From contig NZ_CP015600.1 of assembly GCF_001647715.1 (NCBI RefSeq), forward strand, positions 2,790,001 through 2,854,000: a DNA stretch of 64,000 bases, given 5' to 3'. Positions 1 to 9,163 of this stretch are shown piece by piece. The notes under the pieces are model-generated. The model was not told the DNA's origin. It searched no databases and saw only the letters and a program-made list of their open reading frames with translations. The first letter of the stretch is position 1. Every line of letters starts with the position of its first letter. The position numbers and the translations under genes were made by a program. This stretch comes from Pseudomonas antarctica. GTDB taxonomy: Bacteria > Pseudomonadota > Gammaproteobacteria > Pseudomonadales > Pseudomonadaceae.

Positions 1-53
1 GCGACGCTGAACTAACTGATGCATATACGGTAAAAGGAAAAAGAAGCTATTTT

Positions 54-347
54 TTGTTTACTTGTGCTTGGCCTGTTCAGCATTCTGGTATTGGTCTCAG
101 TGGCGTCCAGTATGAGACTTTTATTTATATCGAAAAAAACCTGGCCTCAGTCGGCAAAGAAAAGGAGTTGTCCAGAATTTTGTCTGGTTATGAGGGGAAG
201 TTGTCGGAGGGAAGTAGCAACTACGCTTGGTATGTATCACGTAAGATTGCGAGTGAAAAAATACTAGAACTTGAGCGTGGAAGGTCCGTAGATTTTCTTA
301 AGTTGGCGCAGCTTATTGTTCTAAGTCGTTTGAATGACGGGGGGTGA
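54..347 (+). CDS. Hypothetical protein, partial or frameshifted, at left edge
   Basis: I do not recognise this protein. The reading frame is open to the left edge, so the TTG start at 54 is only nominal. The last ~70 residues (GKEKELSRILSGYEGKL onward) look like a soluble helical domain. In another frame, just after a TAA at 31, nucleotides 46-110 encode a very hydrophobic stretch (IFCLLVLGLFSILVLVS) that resembles a membrane anchor but ends in an arginine/cysteine-rich tail typical of a wrong frame. A frameshift near 110-135 would join that anchor to this C-terminus. The stop overlaps the next gene by 14 nt, which suggests coupled translation. Base composition is much more AT-rich than the T6SS genes downstream, as is common for effector or immunity cargo next to T6SS tips, but that role is only inference. 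Confidence 0.4.
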   Translation: MFTCAWPVQHSGIGLSGVQYETFIYIEKNLASVGKEKELSRILSGYEGKLSEGSSNYAWYVSRKIASEKILELERGRSVDFLKLAQLIVLSRLNDGG

Positions 348-675
348 GGCAATCAAATCTTATTTAGGTTCTGGGCGTGTTGAAGAATTACTTCAAGAAT
401 TTCCGATTAGTAATTCTACCGTTGCCGCTTACAATGATTTGGGTTATGCATTATGGCAAGCGGGTGAGGAAGTTGGGGCCTATAAATTGCTGAGAGCCGT
501 TGAGGGAGCGTCTCCGGGTAGAGTTGTTCTAAAGCTAAATATTGCGGATGTTTTATGGGGGGGCGATAAAGAAAAGGCAATAGTTTACTATGAGGAGTAC
601 ATTAGTCTGATGAGGAAGGCCGGAAAGGAAAAGTTAGTCCCGGTGAGTGTGTTTGAAAAAATAACTTCTCACTAA
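334..675 (+). CDS. Small TPR-like hypothetical protein
   Basis: A 113-residue protein with no signal peptide or membrane segment. Residues ~33-95 look like tetratricopeptide helices (NDLGYALWQAGEEVGAYKLL, then VLKLNIADVLWGGDKEKAI and YYEEYISLMRKAG). TPR proteins mediate protein contacts. Its start lies inside the end of the preceding gene (14-nt overlap), so the two are probably translated together. Like that gene it is AT-rich compared with the T6SS genes that follow. It could be an immunity protein or adaptor for T6SS cargo encoded further left, but nothing in the sequence proves this. The 230 bases after it (676-906) hold no gene I can support. Confidence 0.6.
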   Translation: MTGGEAIKSYLGSGRVEELLQEFPISNSTVAAYNDLGYALWQAGEEVGAYKLLRAVEGASPGRVVLKLNIADVLWGGDKEKAIVYYEEYISLMRKAGKEKLVPVSVFEKITSH

Positions 676-906
676 TCAGTATGTGAGGAAAGAGAATCCC
701 GTGGCGCATCATGGGGTGTGCTAGTTAGAGCTTTTTTTTTGCGTAGCTTAAGTTAATAAAAATTATGGCGCTGATCTCGTAGGTTGTTTGCGCGCACCGG
801 TGTCGTGCGCGCTATAAAGTCTGGCTGGATAGTGAAAGTCCATCACATGACAAGAGCGCGTCTCAGGGGCGTAGATAACTGTGTCGGTATTAATCCTAGG
901 TAAGTC

Positions 907-1170
907 ATGAAAGATATCATTCGTATCGGCGACAAATCGACCGGCGGGGGCACTGTTCTATCAGGCTCCATTGTTATGGTTTTCAGGGGAATTGGTGTGG
1001 CACGCAAGGGCGACCCAGTTGATTGCCCCGTTCCTGGCCATGGCCGAACAGAAATTGCCGAGGGGCACTCAACGTTTAACGACCATGGCATTCCAGTTGC
1101 GTTTCACGGGCATCGCTGCGCTTGCAACTGCATCCTGATTTCGTCGCTGCCTCAAGCGAGCGCGAGCTAG
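907..1170 (+). CDS. PAAR-domain T6SS tip protein
   Basis: An 87-residue PAAR protein. The family caps the VgrG spike of the T6SS puncturing device and may carry effectors. The sequence has the expected short beta-rich start (IIRIGDKSTGGGTVLSGS), the central GVARKGDPVDCPVPGHG segment, and later histidines and cysteines (FHGHRCACNC) of the kind that bind the zinc at the PAAR tip. There is no C-terminal extension, so it is a bare adaptor rather than an effector fusion. It lies 2 nt upstream of the next gene and heads the T6SS run, which supports the assignment. Confidence 0.88.
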   Translation: MKDIIRIGDKSTGGGTVLSGSIVMVFRGIGVARKGDPVDCPVPGHGRTEIAEGHSTFNDHGIPVAFHGHRCACNCILISSLPQASAS

Positions 1171-1172
1171 CC

Positions 1173-2408
1173 ATGTCGGTCAGATTGGATCAAGTGCCAG
1201 CACTGGCGCTACGACCCGTACGACCGAGGGCTTGGCTCTGGCTAGGTGTACTGCCACTGCTGCTACTGCTGCTGGGTCTGTGCGGAACTTTTTTGTTCGG
1301 CACCCAAACGTTGCGCCAACAACCAGTAAGTTTCTGGGGGCTGGCGTTGGGCGTTCCGCTACTGGGTTGGTGCCTGTTGGCCTGCGTGCGTGCTTTGTTG
1401 TATTGCGGTCAACAGCAGGTTGCTGACGGTTGGGATAAGGCACGTGAAGAGGATTTGATCCAAAAGTTCCGTCGTGGTCGGCGCGTACAGCAGGTGTTGG
1501 GTGTGGCTCTGCTCTCGGCCGTGCGGGAGCCGGAGGCGCCGTCAGTAACACAACTTAATGCTTTGCTCGGCGGCGTTAAGGCGCTCAAGGCTCAACCTCC
1601 CAGGCACGGCCAAACTACGTTTCGTCACAGCCGTATAGCGGGCGTTGCGGATGAAGAAACTGAGCAGGCGTTACGACGCGTGGTGATGCAAGTACTGGCC
1701 GATTTAGTCCCAATTCTCGAACAGGCTCCCGACGATAGACCGTTGGCATTACTACTGGAAGTTGATAGCGCTTTGCCGCAGAACGTGTTGCAGCAGATAT
1801 GGCGGCAGGCATGGAGCGAGTCCGGAATCCGTCAGTCGACAGTGCCTATTGAGGGCTTTGGGCTAAAGGCGTTGGATCAGTGGCTCGATCACCGCATTTT
1901 TGATGAGGCGTTGCTGTTGGTAGTGGCGATACAGTTTGCGCCGCAGCAGCCAGAAGGGACGGCTGAAGTTGCGGTCGGATTGCTGTTGGGTAACCGATTG
2001 ACGCAAACCGTCTTGCCCCCTAAGGCCTACCTGCATCGCCCGGAGCAGGAGCGCGAGCCAACGACAGAGGCTTTGCTCTATGCAGCTCGGCAGGCCTTGG
2101 ACTGGGTACCAATCGACGCGCAATCAATCGAGCAAATATGGCGGGTCGGGATTGATGTGCAACGTGTTGCAGCGCTGACCAAGGTCTTGGTTGACGTGTC
2201 GCTCCAGTCGAAGCACAACCAAGGGGTTTGCAACCTAGACACTGTGCTTGGCCACCCGGGCAAAGCATCACCGTGGCTGGCGATTGCCGCAGCGACGCAG
2301 ACCATTCAGAGCGGCGCTGGGCCGCAATTCATTTTCAGCGGGGGCGACTGTGTTGATGCAGGGCTCTGGAGCACCGTCTTGACGCCTGTGCTATCGCTTT
2401 CCAAGTAG
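1173..2408 (+). CDS. T6SS-associated membrane protein, family not recognised
   Basis: A 411-residue protein between PAAR and tssM. I chose the ATG at 1173, 2 nt after the PAAR stop, over an in-frame start 51 nt earlier that overlaps PAAR. Two hydrophobic helices lie near the N-terminus (about residues 19-43, LGVLPLLLLLLGLCGTFLF; and 52-78, LALGVPLLGWCLLACVRALL). The remaining ~330 residues are soluble, with alternating hydrophobic strands (EALLLVVAIQFAP, AEVAVGLLLGNR). I do not recognise the family. Its place in the operon, 9 nt before tssM, suggests a membrane-complex accessory or a protein that loads PAAR or its cargo. The soluble part loosely resembles a thiolase-type fold, but I cannot defend that. 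Confidence 0.7.
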   Translation: MSVRLDQVPALALRPVRPRAWLWLGVLPLLLLLLGLCGTFLFGTQTLRQQPVSFWGLALGVPLLGWCLLACVRALLYCGQQQVADGWDKAREEDLIQKFRRGRRVQQVLGVALLSAVREPEAPSVTQLNALLGGVKALKAQPPRHGQTTFRHSRIAGVADEETEQALRRVVMQVLADLVPILEQAPDDRPLALLLEVDSALPQNVLQQIWRQAWSESGIRQSTVPIEGFGLKALDQWLDHRIFDEALLLVVAIQFAPQQPEGTAEVAVGLLLGNRLTQTVLPPKAYLHRPEQEREPTTEALLYAARQALDWVPIDAQSIEQIWRVGIDVQRVAALTKVLVDVSLQSKHNQGVCNLDTVLGHPGKASPWLAIAAATQTIQSGAGPQFIFSGGDCVDAGLWSTVLTPVLSLSK

Positions 2409-2417
2409 GACTTTAGA

Positions 2418-5400
2418 ATGCAGTTTGGACGTTTAGTGTGGTTGACAGTTCTGATCATCGTGCTGTTGCTGATCGGCACGATCCTGGGTGTATTGGTCTG
2501 GCAATACCCCGAGCTGTTTGGATTTCGGTCCGGCGATGATCGCCAATCTACGATGTTGTGGGTGATAGCGGCTGCAACCTTGGTTTTGTTGATGTGCGTC
2601 GCGGGTTACCATTTGTTGGGGCATCAGTTCGGGTATAAGGCTTATCCGCGAATAGGGGCAGATGATCGGTCGGAGCAGTCTGCCCGTCCTGAATCCCATG
2701 ATGCTCAAGCTGTAACACGAGTGAGCTTGGTTCGAAGCCATATGCGCGACCGCCACGGTATCTTCTGGCGCCGCAAAGTCCGCCTACTGCTAGTCGTCGG
2801 CGAGCCTGCCGAAATCGAAGCCATCGCCCCAACCCTGGCCGGGCAATTCTGGCTTGAAGGCCAAGGCACAGTCCTGCTGTGGGGCGGTAGTGCCCAGGCT
2901 GCGCTGGACCAATCATTCCCTACCCAATGGGATGGGCTGAGCCGCTGGCATGCGCTGGACGGGGTGGTTTGGGCGTTGAACAAAACCCAGGCCGCCGATG
3001 ACGCGGCGATGGGCAAAGGTGTACGCCAAGTGCAGCGCCTTGCCCGTGACCTGCACTGGCAGTTGCCGTTGTACCTGTGGCAGGTTTGCGACAGTGCATG
3101 GTCGCAGGACTCTCGCAAAGCGCAGCCGGTGGGCTGCCAGTTGCCCGAGTGCTTCACGGCGGCGGCATTGGAAACCTCCCTAGCGCGCTTGCTGGAGCCT
3201 CTGCGTCGCGAGGGCTTGGCGCAGATGAACGCCGAGATGAAGCATGACTTCCTACTGCGCCTGTCCCGCGATTTAAGCGGTGAAGGTATTGCCCGTTGGC
3301 GTCACACACTGGCGCCCCTTGCCGGTGAGTTTTCCCGTGGCGTGCCATTGCGTGGGTTGTGGTTCAGCCTGCCTGTGCAGCGCACGCAATATGATTTGAA
3401 AAATGACTGGCCGGTTGCCCCGGTGTGGCACGGCGTGCTCAGCGATAATGCCAATGGGCGTCGGCTGGGCTGGAGCTTGCCGCGAGTCGGCTATGCGCTG
3501 GTGCTGGGGTTGGCGACGTTATTGGGCGCTGGGTTGTTGGGGTCGTTTGTCAGCAACCGTGTGCAAATTGCCCAAGTGCAAACTTCGTTGGCGGCATTGC
3601 AGCAGTCGGGCAGTAGTGACGAGCAACTGAGTGCACTCAACGACTTGGTGCGCGAACTGGGACGTCTGGAATACCGCGCCGAACACGGTGCGCTTTGGTA
3701 TCAGCGCTTCGGCTTGAATCAGAATCTGGGCCTGCTTGATGCGTTGTGGCCACGCTATGTTGAAGCCAACAACCGCTTGATCCGTGACCCAGCGGCGGCC
3801 AGTTTGCGACGACAGCTAAACGCGTTGATCAGTTTGCCTGCGGGCAGCGAGCAACGAGCAGCGCGAGCCCAGGATGCCTACGAGCAGTTGAAGGCTTACC
3901 TGATGATGGCGCGCCCGCAAAAAGCCGACGCCACCTTCCTGACCAAAGCCCTGGGCAATGTCGAGCCGGTGCGCGACGGTGTATCTCCGGGGCTCTGGCA
4001 AGGTCTGGCGCCTAACCTGTGGCAGTTCTATGGCGAACACTTGGCGGCGCACCCGGCCTGGGCCATCAAAGCTGACCCGAGGCTGGTTGCTCAGGCCCGA
4101 CAGGTTCTACTTGGGCAACTGGGCCAGCGCAATGCAGAAACCAGTCTGTACCAGCAGGTCCTCGACACAGCGGCCAATCAATACCGTGAGCTGAGCGTGC
4201 AGAACATGGTGGGTGAAACTGATGTGCTGGCGCTGTTCTACACCGAAGCCAGTGTACCGGGCGTGTTCACCCGCCAGGCCTGGGAAGGTCAGGTACGCCA
4301 GGCGATTGATGATATCGCCGAGGCACGCCGCGAAGAAATTGACTGGGTGCTCAGCGACAACCACACCGATATCGCCGCCGAGTTGACCCCGGATGAACTC
4401 AGAGAACGCCTGACCGAGCGTTACTTTCAGGACTACGCCAGTGCCTGGCTGGACTTTCTCAACAGCCTGCGGTGGAACCCAGCCAATAGCTTGGGCGATG
4501 TGATCGACCAACTGACTTTGATGACCGATGTACGCCAATCGCCGCTGATTGCCATGATGAATACGCTGGCTTATCAAGGGCAGGCTGGCGCTCGCAGCCA
4601 GGCCCTGGCCGACTCGTTGATACAGTCCGCGCAAAAGCTCATCGCCAAGGACAAAGTGCCAATGATTGATCAACTGGCACAAGCACCGCGCAGTCCGCTG
4701 GATGCCACTTTCGGGCCGCTATTGACCCTGCTCGGCAAAGACCCTGAGGGCAAGGCCGATAACGACAGGTTGAGCCTGCAAGCGTTCCTGACCCGTGTCA
4801 CCCGGCTGCGCCTGAAATTACAGCAAGTCAGCAATGCACCCGATCCGAGGGAAATGACCCAAGCTTTGGCGCAGACGGTGTTTCAGGGCAAGAGCGTCGA
4901 TCTCACAGACACTCAGTCCTACGGAAGCCTGATCGCGGCCAGCTTGGGCGCAGAGTGGAATGGCGTCGGCCATACGCTTTTTGTGCAGCCGTTAGATGAA
5001 GCGTGGCAACGGGTTTTGCAACCCTCGGCCGCGGGACTCAATAGTCAGTGGCAGCGCTCAATCGTTCGTGAGTGGCAGAGTGCTTTCGCCGGCCGCTATC
5101 CGTTTGCGGAAACCGCCAGCGACTCCTCGTTCCCGATGCTGGGGCAGATGATCCGCGCCGACTCCGGGCGTATCGAGCAATTTTTACGCAGCCAACTAAG
5201 CGGTGTGTTGCGTAAAGAAGGCAGCCGTTGGGTAGCTGACCCAAGCCATAGCCAGGGGCTGCGCATCAATCCGCAGTTTCTGGCGGCGATTAATCAACTG
5301 AGCCATCTGGCCGACGTGATCTACACCGACGGCGGCATGGGACTGAGTTTTGAGCTGCAAGGCAAACCGGTACGCGATGTGGTGCAAACCACCTTCATCC

Positions 5401-5786
5401 TCAATGGTGAACAACATCAGTACTTCAACCAGAAAGAGCTTTGGCAGCGTTTCAATTGGCCGGGGCGCAGTGATCATCCCGGCGCCAGCCTGAGCTGGAC
5501 CAGTATCCATACCGGCGAGCGCCTTTTCGGTGACTACCAAGGCACTTGGGGCCTGATCCGCTTGTTAGAAAAAGCACGAATCACCCCCTTGGACGACGGC
5601 GATAGCCGCTACCGCATGGTCCTCAAGGCCCCCGATGGTTTGAACCTGACTTGGAACCTGCGCACCGAACTGGGTGCAGGGCCATTGGCCTTGCTCAAGC
5701 TACGAAACTTCGCGTTGCCGCCACAGATATTCCTCAACGAGGTTGCGGCAGAAGTGCCGTATGCGCAGAACGGAGTCTTTGAATGA
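2418..5786 (+). CDS. tssM: T6SS membrane-complex protein TssM (IcmF/VasK)
   Basis: A 1122-residue IcmF-family protein. TssM spans the inner membrane and periplasm and, with TssL and TssJ, forms the trans-envelope complex of the T6SS. Two transmembrane helices lie in the first ~75 residues (LTVLIIVLLLIGTILGVLVW; VIAAATLVLLMCVAGYHLL) and a third near residue 360 (ALVLGLATLLGAGLLGSFV), the normal TssM topology. The long C-terminal periplasmic part ends in a beta-rich region expected to contact TssJ. The cytoplasmic domain lacks a Walker A motif: where GxxGxGKT would be expected the sequence is LLLVVGEPAEIEAIAP. It overlaps tssA by 4 nt (ATGA). Confidence 0.95.
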   Translation: MQFGRLVWLTVLIIVLLLIGTILGVLVWQYPELFGFRSGDDRQSTMLWVIAAATLVLLMCVAGYHLLGHQFGYKAYPRIGADDRSEQSARPESHDAQAVTRVSLVRSHMRDRHGIFWRRKVRLLLVVGEPAEIEAIAPTLAGQFWLEGQGTVLLWGGSAQAALDQSFPTQWDGLSRWHALDGVVWALNKTQAADDAAMGKGVRQVQRLARDLHWQLPLYLWQVCDSAWSQDSRKAQPVGCQLPECFTAAALETSLARLLEPLRREGLAQMNAEMKHDFLLRLSRDLSGEGIARWRHTLAPLAGEFSRGVPLRGLWFSLPVQRTQYDLKNDWPVAPVWHGVLSDNANGRRLGWSLPRVGYALVLGLATLLGAGLLGSFVSNRVQIAQVQTSLAALQQSGSSDEQLSALNDLVRELGRLEYRAEHGALWYQRFGLNQNLGLLDALWPRYVEANNRLIRDPAAASLRRQLNALISLPAGSEQRAARAQDAYEQLKAYLMMARPQKADATFLTKALGNVEPVRDGVSPGLWQGLAPNLWQFYGEHLAAHPAWAIKADPRLVAQARQVLLGQLGQRNAETSLYQQVLDTAANQYRELSVQNMVGETDVLALFYTEASVPGVFTRQAWEGQVRQAIDDIAEARREEIDWVLSDNHTDIAAELTPDELRERLTERYFQDYASAWLDFLNSLRWNPANSLGDVIDQLTLMTDVRQSPLIAMMNTLAYQGQAGARSQALADSLIQSAQKLIAKDKVPMIDQLAQAPRSPLDATFGPLLTLLGKDPEGKADNDRLSLQAFLTRVTRLRLKLQQVSNAPDPREMTQALAQTVFQGKSVDLTDTQSYGSLIAASLGAEWNGVGHTLFVQPLDEAWQRVLQPSAAGLNSQWQRSIVREWQSAFAGRYPFAETASDSSFPMLGQMIRADSGRIEQFLRSQLSGVLRKEGSRWVADPSHSQGLRINPQFLAAINQLSHLADVIYTDGGMGLSFELQGKPVRDVVQTTFILNGEQHQYFNQKELWQRFNWPGRSDHPGASLSWTSIHTGERLFGDYQGTWGLIRLLEKARITPLDDGDSRYRMVLKAPDGLNLTWNLRTELGAGPLALLKLRNFALPPQIFLNEVAAEVPYAQNGVFE

Positions 5787-7369
5787 GCCTGCACACCTTG
5801 ATTACCCATTGCCTGGGCAAGCGCGACCCTTCGGCCCTGGCCCGCAGCCACGCTGAGTGCTGGCAAGCGTGGCTTCAACCGATCAGTGAAGACTCGCCTG
5901 TAGGCGAAGACCCAGGCTACGACGATGACTTCCAACGCCTGCGCGAGGAGGTCAACAAGCTCTCGGGTGCGGATGCCGAGCGTGTGGCTCAACTGGCAGA
6001 AAAGCTGCTGATCCACACCTGTAAAGACCTGCGCGTCGCTACGTATTACCTGTGGGCGCGCGTGCAGAAGGACGGGGAGGCCGGGTTGGCCGATGGCCTC
6101 ACTTTGCTCGCCTCGTTGGTGGACCGTTTCGCCGTTGATGTGCTGCCGTTGCGGCCCAATAGTCGCAAGATGGCGCTGGAATGGCTGGCGAGCGGCAAGG
6201 TGCTGGACAGCCTGTCGCTGTACCCCGAAGTGGTCCGCAGCGAAGCCGAGCGCACGGTGGCGGCACTGGCCTGGCTGGAGCGTGGGCTTGAAGCCTGGCC
6301 GCAAGATCAGCGCCCGGCACTCGGTGCGCTGTACGGCGCGTTGTCCGTTCGGTTGTCGCAGTCTGGTGGGGTGGATGCGCTGGTGCCGCAGCACAGTGCC
6401 CGGCACGAATCGAATGTGCAGACGGCGGCGCCGACCGCCGCGGCCATCAAGTCTGGGCGCGACTTGCTGGACAGCGGTAGGGCGTTAGCGGGCTATTTAC
6501 GCGAACAGCCCCTTGGCTGGCTGGCGGGGCATCGGCTGATGAAAAGTTTGCGCTGGGACACGGTGCACCAGGTGCCGCCTGAGGAAGCCAGCGGCAATAC
6601 GCGGCTGGCGTCTCCCCGTGGGGATTATCGGGCGCAGCTCAAGCGTCTTTACCAGCAACAAAGCTGGACTGAATTACTCGATCAGGTCGAGCGTATGTAC
6701 GCCGAGAGCGTGAACCACTTCTGGCTGGATTTGCAGTGGTACGTGTACCAGGCGCTGAGTAAACAACCCGCGCCACAAGACGGCTGGGCAGACATCGTCA
6801 AGCGTGACCTGGGTATGTTCCTCGAGCGCTTACCGGGCCTGGAACTGTTGAACTGGAACGACGGCACGCCCTTCGCCGACGAAACCACCCGCGACTGGAT
6901 CACCCAGCACGTCAGTGGCAACCGCCCGCAGCAATGGCTCCCGGCACCGAAGGCGGTGTTGAGCACGAGCGATGCCGAGATTCTGTCGCTGGAGGACGAG
7001 GCGCTGGCGCAGGCCGACAAAGACGGCGTGGACGTGGCGCTCGGCTGGCTGGCGGCCCGGCCGGGTGTGCTGACCGGGCGCAAGCGCTGGCTACTGCGCC
7101 TGCTGATGGCACGAGTAGCCGAGCAATACGGCAAAGGCGACTTGGCCATGCACGTATTGGCAGAGCTGGACGCTACCGCACAGCACCACGCGCTGGCGGA
7201 CTGGGAGCCAGAGCTGAATTTTGAGGTCAAGGCACGCCTGCTCAAGCTGTTGCGTCTGAAAGCGCAGCGCACTGACGCCGACAAACCCGCCCTGGCCCGG
7301 CGCACCGAGGCGCTGTTGGCGTCGTTGGTCGCGATTGACCCAGTACGCGCTGCCGTGCTCTGCGGTTAA
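5783..7369 (+). CDS. tssA: T6SS baseplate/sheath-cap protein TssA (ImpA_N + VasJ-type C-terminus)
   Basis: A 528-residue TssA. TssA proteins prime the baseplate and stay at the distal end while the tail tube and sheath polymerise. The N-terminal ~150 residues match the ImpA_N pattern (DPSALARSHAECW, then GEDPGYDDDFQRLREEVNKL). The C-terminal ~120 residues (DKDGVDVALGWLAARPG, GRKRWLLRLLMARVAEQYGK) are typical of the VasJ/EvfE-type TssA tail, which follows a variable linker. Translation is coupled to tssM through an ATGA overlap. A second ImpA_N protein is encoded at the end of the operon (11209-12363). Confidence 0.92.
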   Translation: MSLHTLITHCLGKRDPSALARSHAECWQAWLQPISEDSPVGEDPGYDDDFQRLREEVNKLSGADAERVAQLAEKLLIHTCKDLRVATYYLWARVQKDGEAGLADGLTLLASLVDRFAVDVLPLRPNSRKMALEWLASGKVLDSLSLYPEVVRSEAERTVAALAWLERGLEAWPQDQRPALGALYGALSVRLSQSGGVDALVPQHSARHESNVQTAAPTAAAIKSGRDLLDSGRALAGYLREQPLGWLAGHRLMKSLRWDTVHQVPPEEASGNTRLASPRGDYRAQLKRLYQQQSWTELLDQVERMYAESVNHFWLDLQWYVYQALSKQPAPQDGWADIVKRDLGMFLERLPGLELLNWNDGTPFADETTRDWITQHVSGNRPQQWLPAPKAVLSTSDAEILSLEDEALAQADKDGVDVALGWLAARPGVLTGRKRWLLRLLMARVAEQYGKGDLAMHVLAELDATAQHHALADWEPELNFEVKARLLKLLRLKAQRTDADKPALARRTEALLASLVAIDPVRAAVLCG

Positions 7370-7393
7370 CCCTCATTTATCAGGAATTTATCT

Positions 7394-9163
7394 GTGAGCA
7401 TGGACAATTTAACCCTGCGCTATTACGACGCCGAAATGCGTTACCTGCGCGAAGCCGGCAAGGAGTTCGCCGAAGCGTTCCCGGATCGGGCGGCCCACCT
7501 CAACCTGGACAAACCGGGTGCGCAAGACCCGTATGTGGAGCGCCTGTTCGAAGGCTTTGCGTTCTTGATGGGGCGCCTGCGCGAGAAGCTCGATGATGAT
7601 TTACCGGAGTTGACCGAAGGGCTGGTCAGCCTGTTGTGGCCTCACTATTTACGCACCATTCCGTCGCTGTCGGTTGTTGAACTGGCCCCCGAACTTGCGC
7701 AGATGAAACGTAGCGAGTTGGTCGGTAAGGGTTTCGAGGTGTTATCCCAACCCATTGGCCCACAGCGCACTCGTTGCCGTTACACCACGACTCAGGACCT
7801 CACGTTGCAGCCGCTGGCCTTGGAGTCGGTGCGACTGGCCTACGAGCCAGACGGTCGCTCGCTATTACGACTGCGCTTTGCCTGCGGCGCGTTGACGGAC
7901 TGGAATCAGATCGACCTGAGCAGCTTGCCGCTGTACCTGAGTGCCGATGCGCCGCTAGCCAGCGCCTTGCACCAGGCGCTGACGCTCAATACCCAGGCGC
8001 TTTACGTGCGTCTGCCCGGCCAGCAGGAGCGCCAGGCAATGGAAGGCCATTTTGCGCCCAAGGGGTTTGCTGACGAGGATCGTCTGTGGCCCAAGGGCGA
8101 CAGTGCGTTCAGCGGGTATCAGTTGCTGCTGGAATACTTCACCTTTCGCGAGAAATTCATGTTCGTGACCCTCTGTGGTCTGGAACACCTGAGCCTCAGT
8201 GCCGGTACGCCTTGGTTCGAACTGGACGTGGTGCTGCGTGAAGCATGGCCAAAGGAATTCAGTGTGAGCAGCGAACACATTCGCTTGCATGCCGTGCCGG
8301 TGATCAATCTGTTTGCGCTGGAGGCCGATCCACTGACGCTGGCGCCTTTAGAAACCGACTACCTACTGCGGCCTATGCGGTTGCAGGACGGTCATACTGA
8401 GATTTACTCAGTCGACCAGGTCACCTCGTCAAAAAATGCTGTGCGCCATGACTACGTGCCGTTCAGCAGCTTTCGCCATAAGGGCGGCATGCTGCGCGAC
8501 GATGCTCCCGAGCGATATTTCCATACCCGTTTAAAACGCTCTGCCAAAGGGCTGCATGATACCTGGCTGATCCTGGGCGGTGACGGCTTCGATAAGGATC
8601 GGTTGCGCAACAGCGAAAGCCTGTCGTTACGCTTGACCGGCACCAACGGATTGTTACCGCGCAAGGCTTTGCAAAGCACCTTGCTTGACACCGTGGTGCA
8701 ATCTACCCAGACCGGGTTGCGAGTACGCAACCTGTGTGCCCCCAGCTTGCCGTGCTACCCACCCAATCGTGACCGTTTTCACTGGCGAGTGCTCAGCCAT
8801 CTAGGCTCGAATTTCTTGCCGATGCTCGACAGCGCCGAGGTGCTGCGCGGCACCCTTGCGCTGTACGACTGGACTGGCAGCGAACTGAACCGCCGTCGCC
8901 TGGAGGCGATTGTCGAGGTTCGCCATCATCTGGTGCAGCGCTTCGAGAAGGGCTTCCTGCTACGGGGTGTGGATATCGAAATCACCTTGGATGCCAATGG
9001 TTTTTCAGGGGAGGGCGATATCAGCCTGTTTGGCGAGATGCTCCATCGTTTCTTTGGCCTGTACGCCGACATTCATTTATTCAACCAGCTCACGCTGATC
9101 TTGCAACCTACTGGAAAGTGCCTGCGATGGAACGAGAACCACAGTCAGCGTATTCCCGGCTGA
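7394..9163 (+). CDS. tssF: T6SS baseplate protein TssF
   Basis: A 589-residue TssF (VasA/ImpG). TssF forms the baseplate wedge with TssG and TssK. The N-terminus is characteristic (LRYYDAEMRYLREAGKEFAE, then FPDRAAHLNL and DPYVERLFEGFAFL). The GTG at 7394 is preceded by CAGGAA at 7381-7386 with good spacing; an ATG two codons later (7400) is possible. Its end overlaps the start of tssG, the usual arrangement for this pair. Confidence 0.95.
   Translation: MSMDNLTLRYYDAEMRYLREAGKEFAEAFPDRAAHLNLDKPGAQDPYVERLFEGFAFLMGRLREKLDDDLPELTEGLVSLLWPHYLRTIPSLSVVELAPELAQMKRSELVGKGFEVLSQPIGPQRTRCRYTTTQDLTLQPLALESVRLAYEPDGRSLLRLRFACGALTDWNQIDLSSLPLYLSADAPLASALHQALTLNTQALYVRLPGQQERQAMEGHFAPKGFADEDRLWPKGDSAFSGYQLLLEYFTFREKFMFVTLCGLEHLSLSAGTPWFELDVVLREAWPKEFSVSSEHIRLHAVPVINLFALEADPLTLAPLETDYLLRPMRLQDGHTEIYSVDQVTSSKNAVRHDYVPFSSFRHKGGMLRDDAPERYFHTRLKRSAKGLHDTWLILGGDGFDKDRLRNSESLSLRLTGTNGLLPRKALQSTLLDTVVQSTQTGLRVRNLCAPSLPCYPPNRDRFHWRVLSHLGSNFLPMLDSAEVLRGTLALYDWTGSELNRRRLEAIVEVRHHLVQRFEKGFLLRGVDIEITLDANGFSGEGDISLFGEMLHRFFGLYADIHLFNQLTLILQPTGKCLRWNENHSQRIPG

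Noticed and set aside
907..1170. Effector domain fused to PAAR
   Set aside because: The protein stops at residue 87 directly after the PAAR fold; there is no C-terminal extension.
5609..6406. Long minus-strand open frame of 265 codons opposite tssM/tssA
   Set aside because: Arg/Gln/His-rich shadow of well-supported T6SS genes on the + strand.
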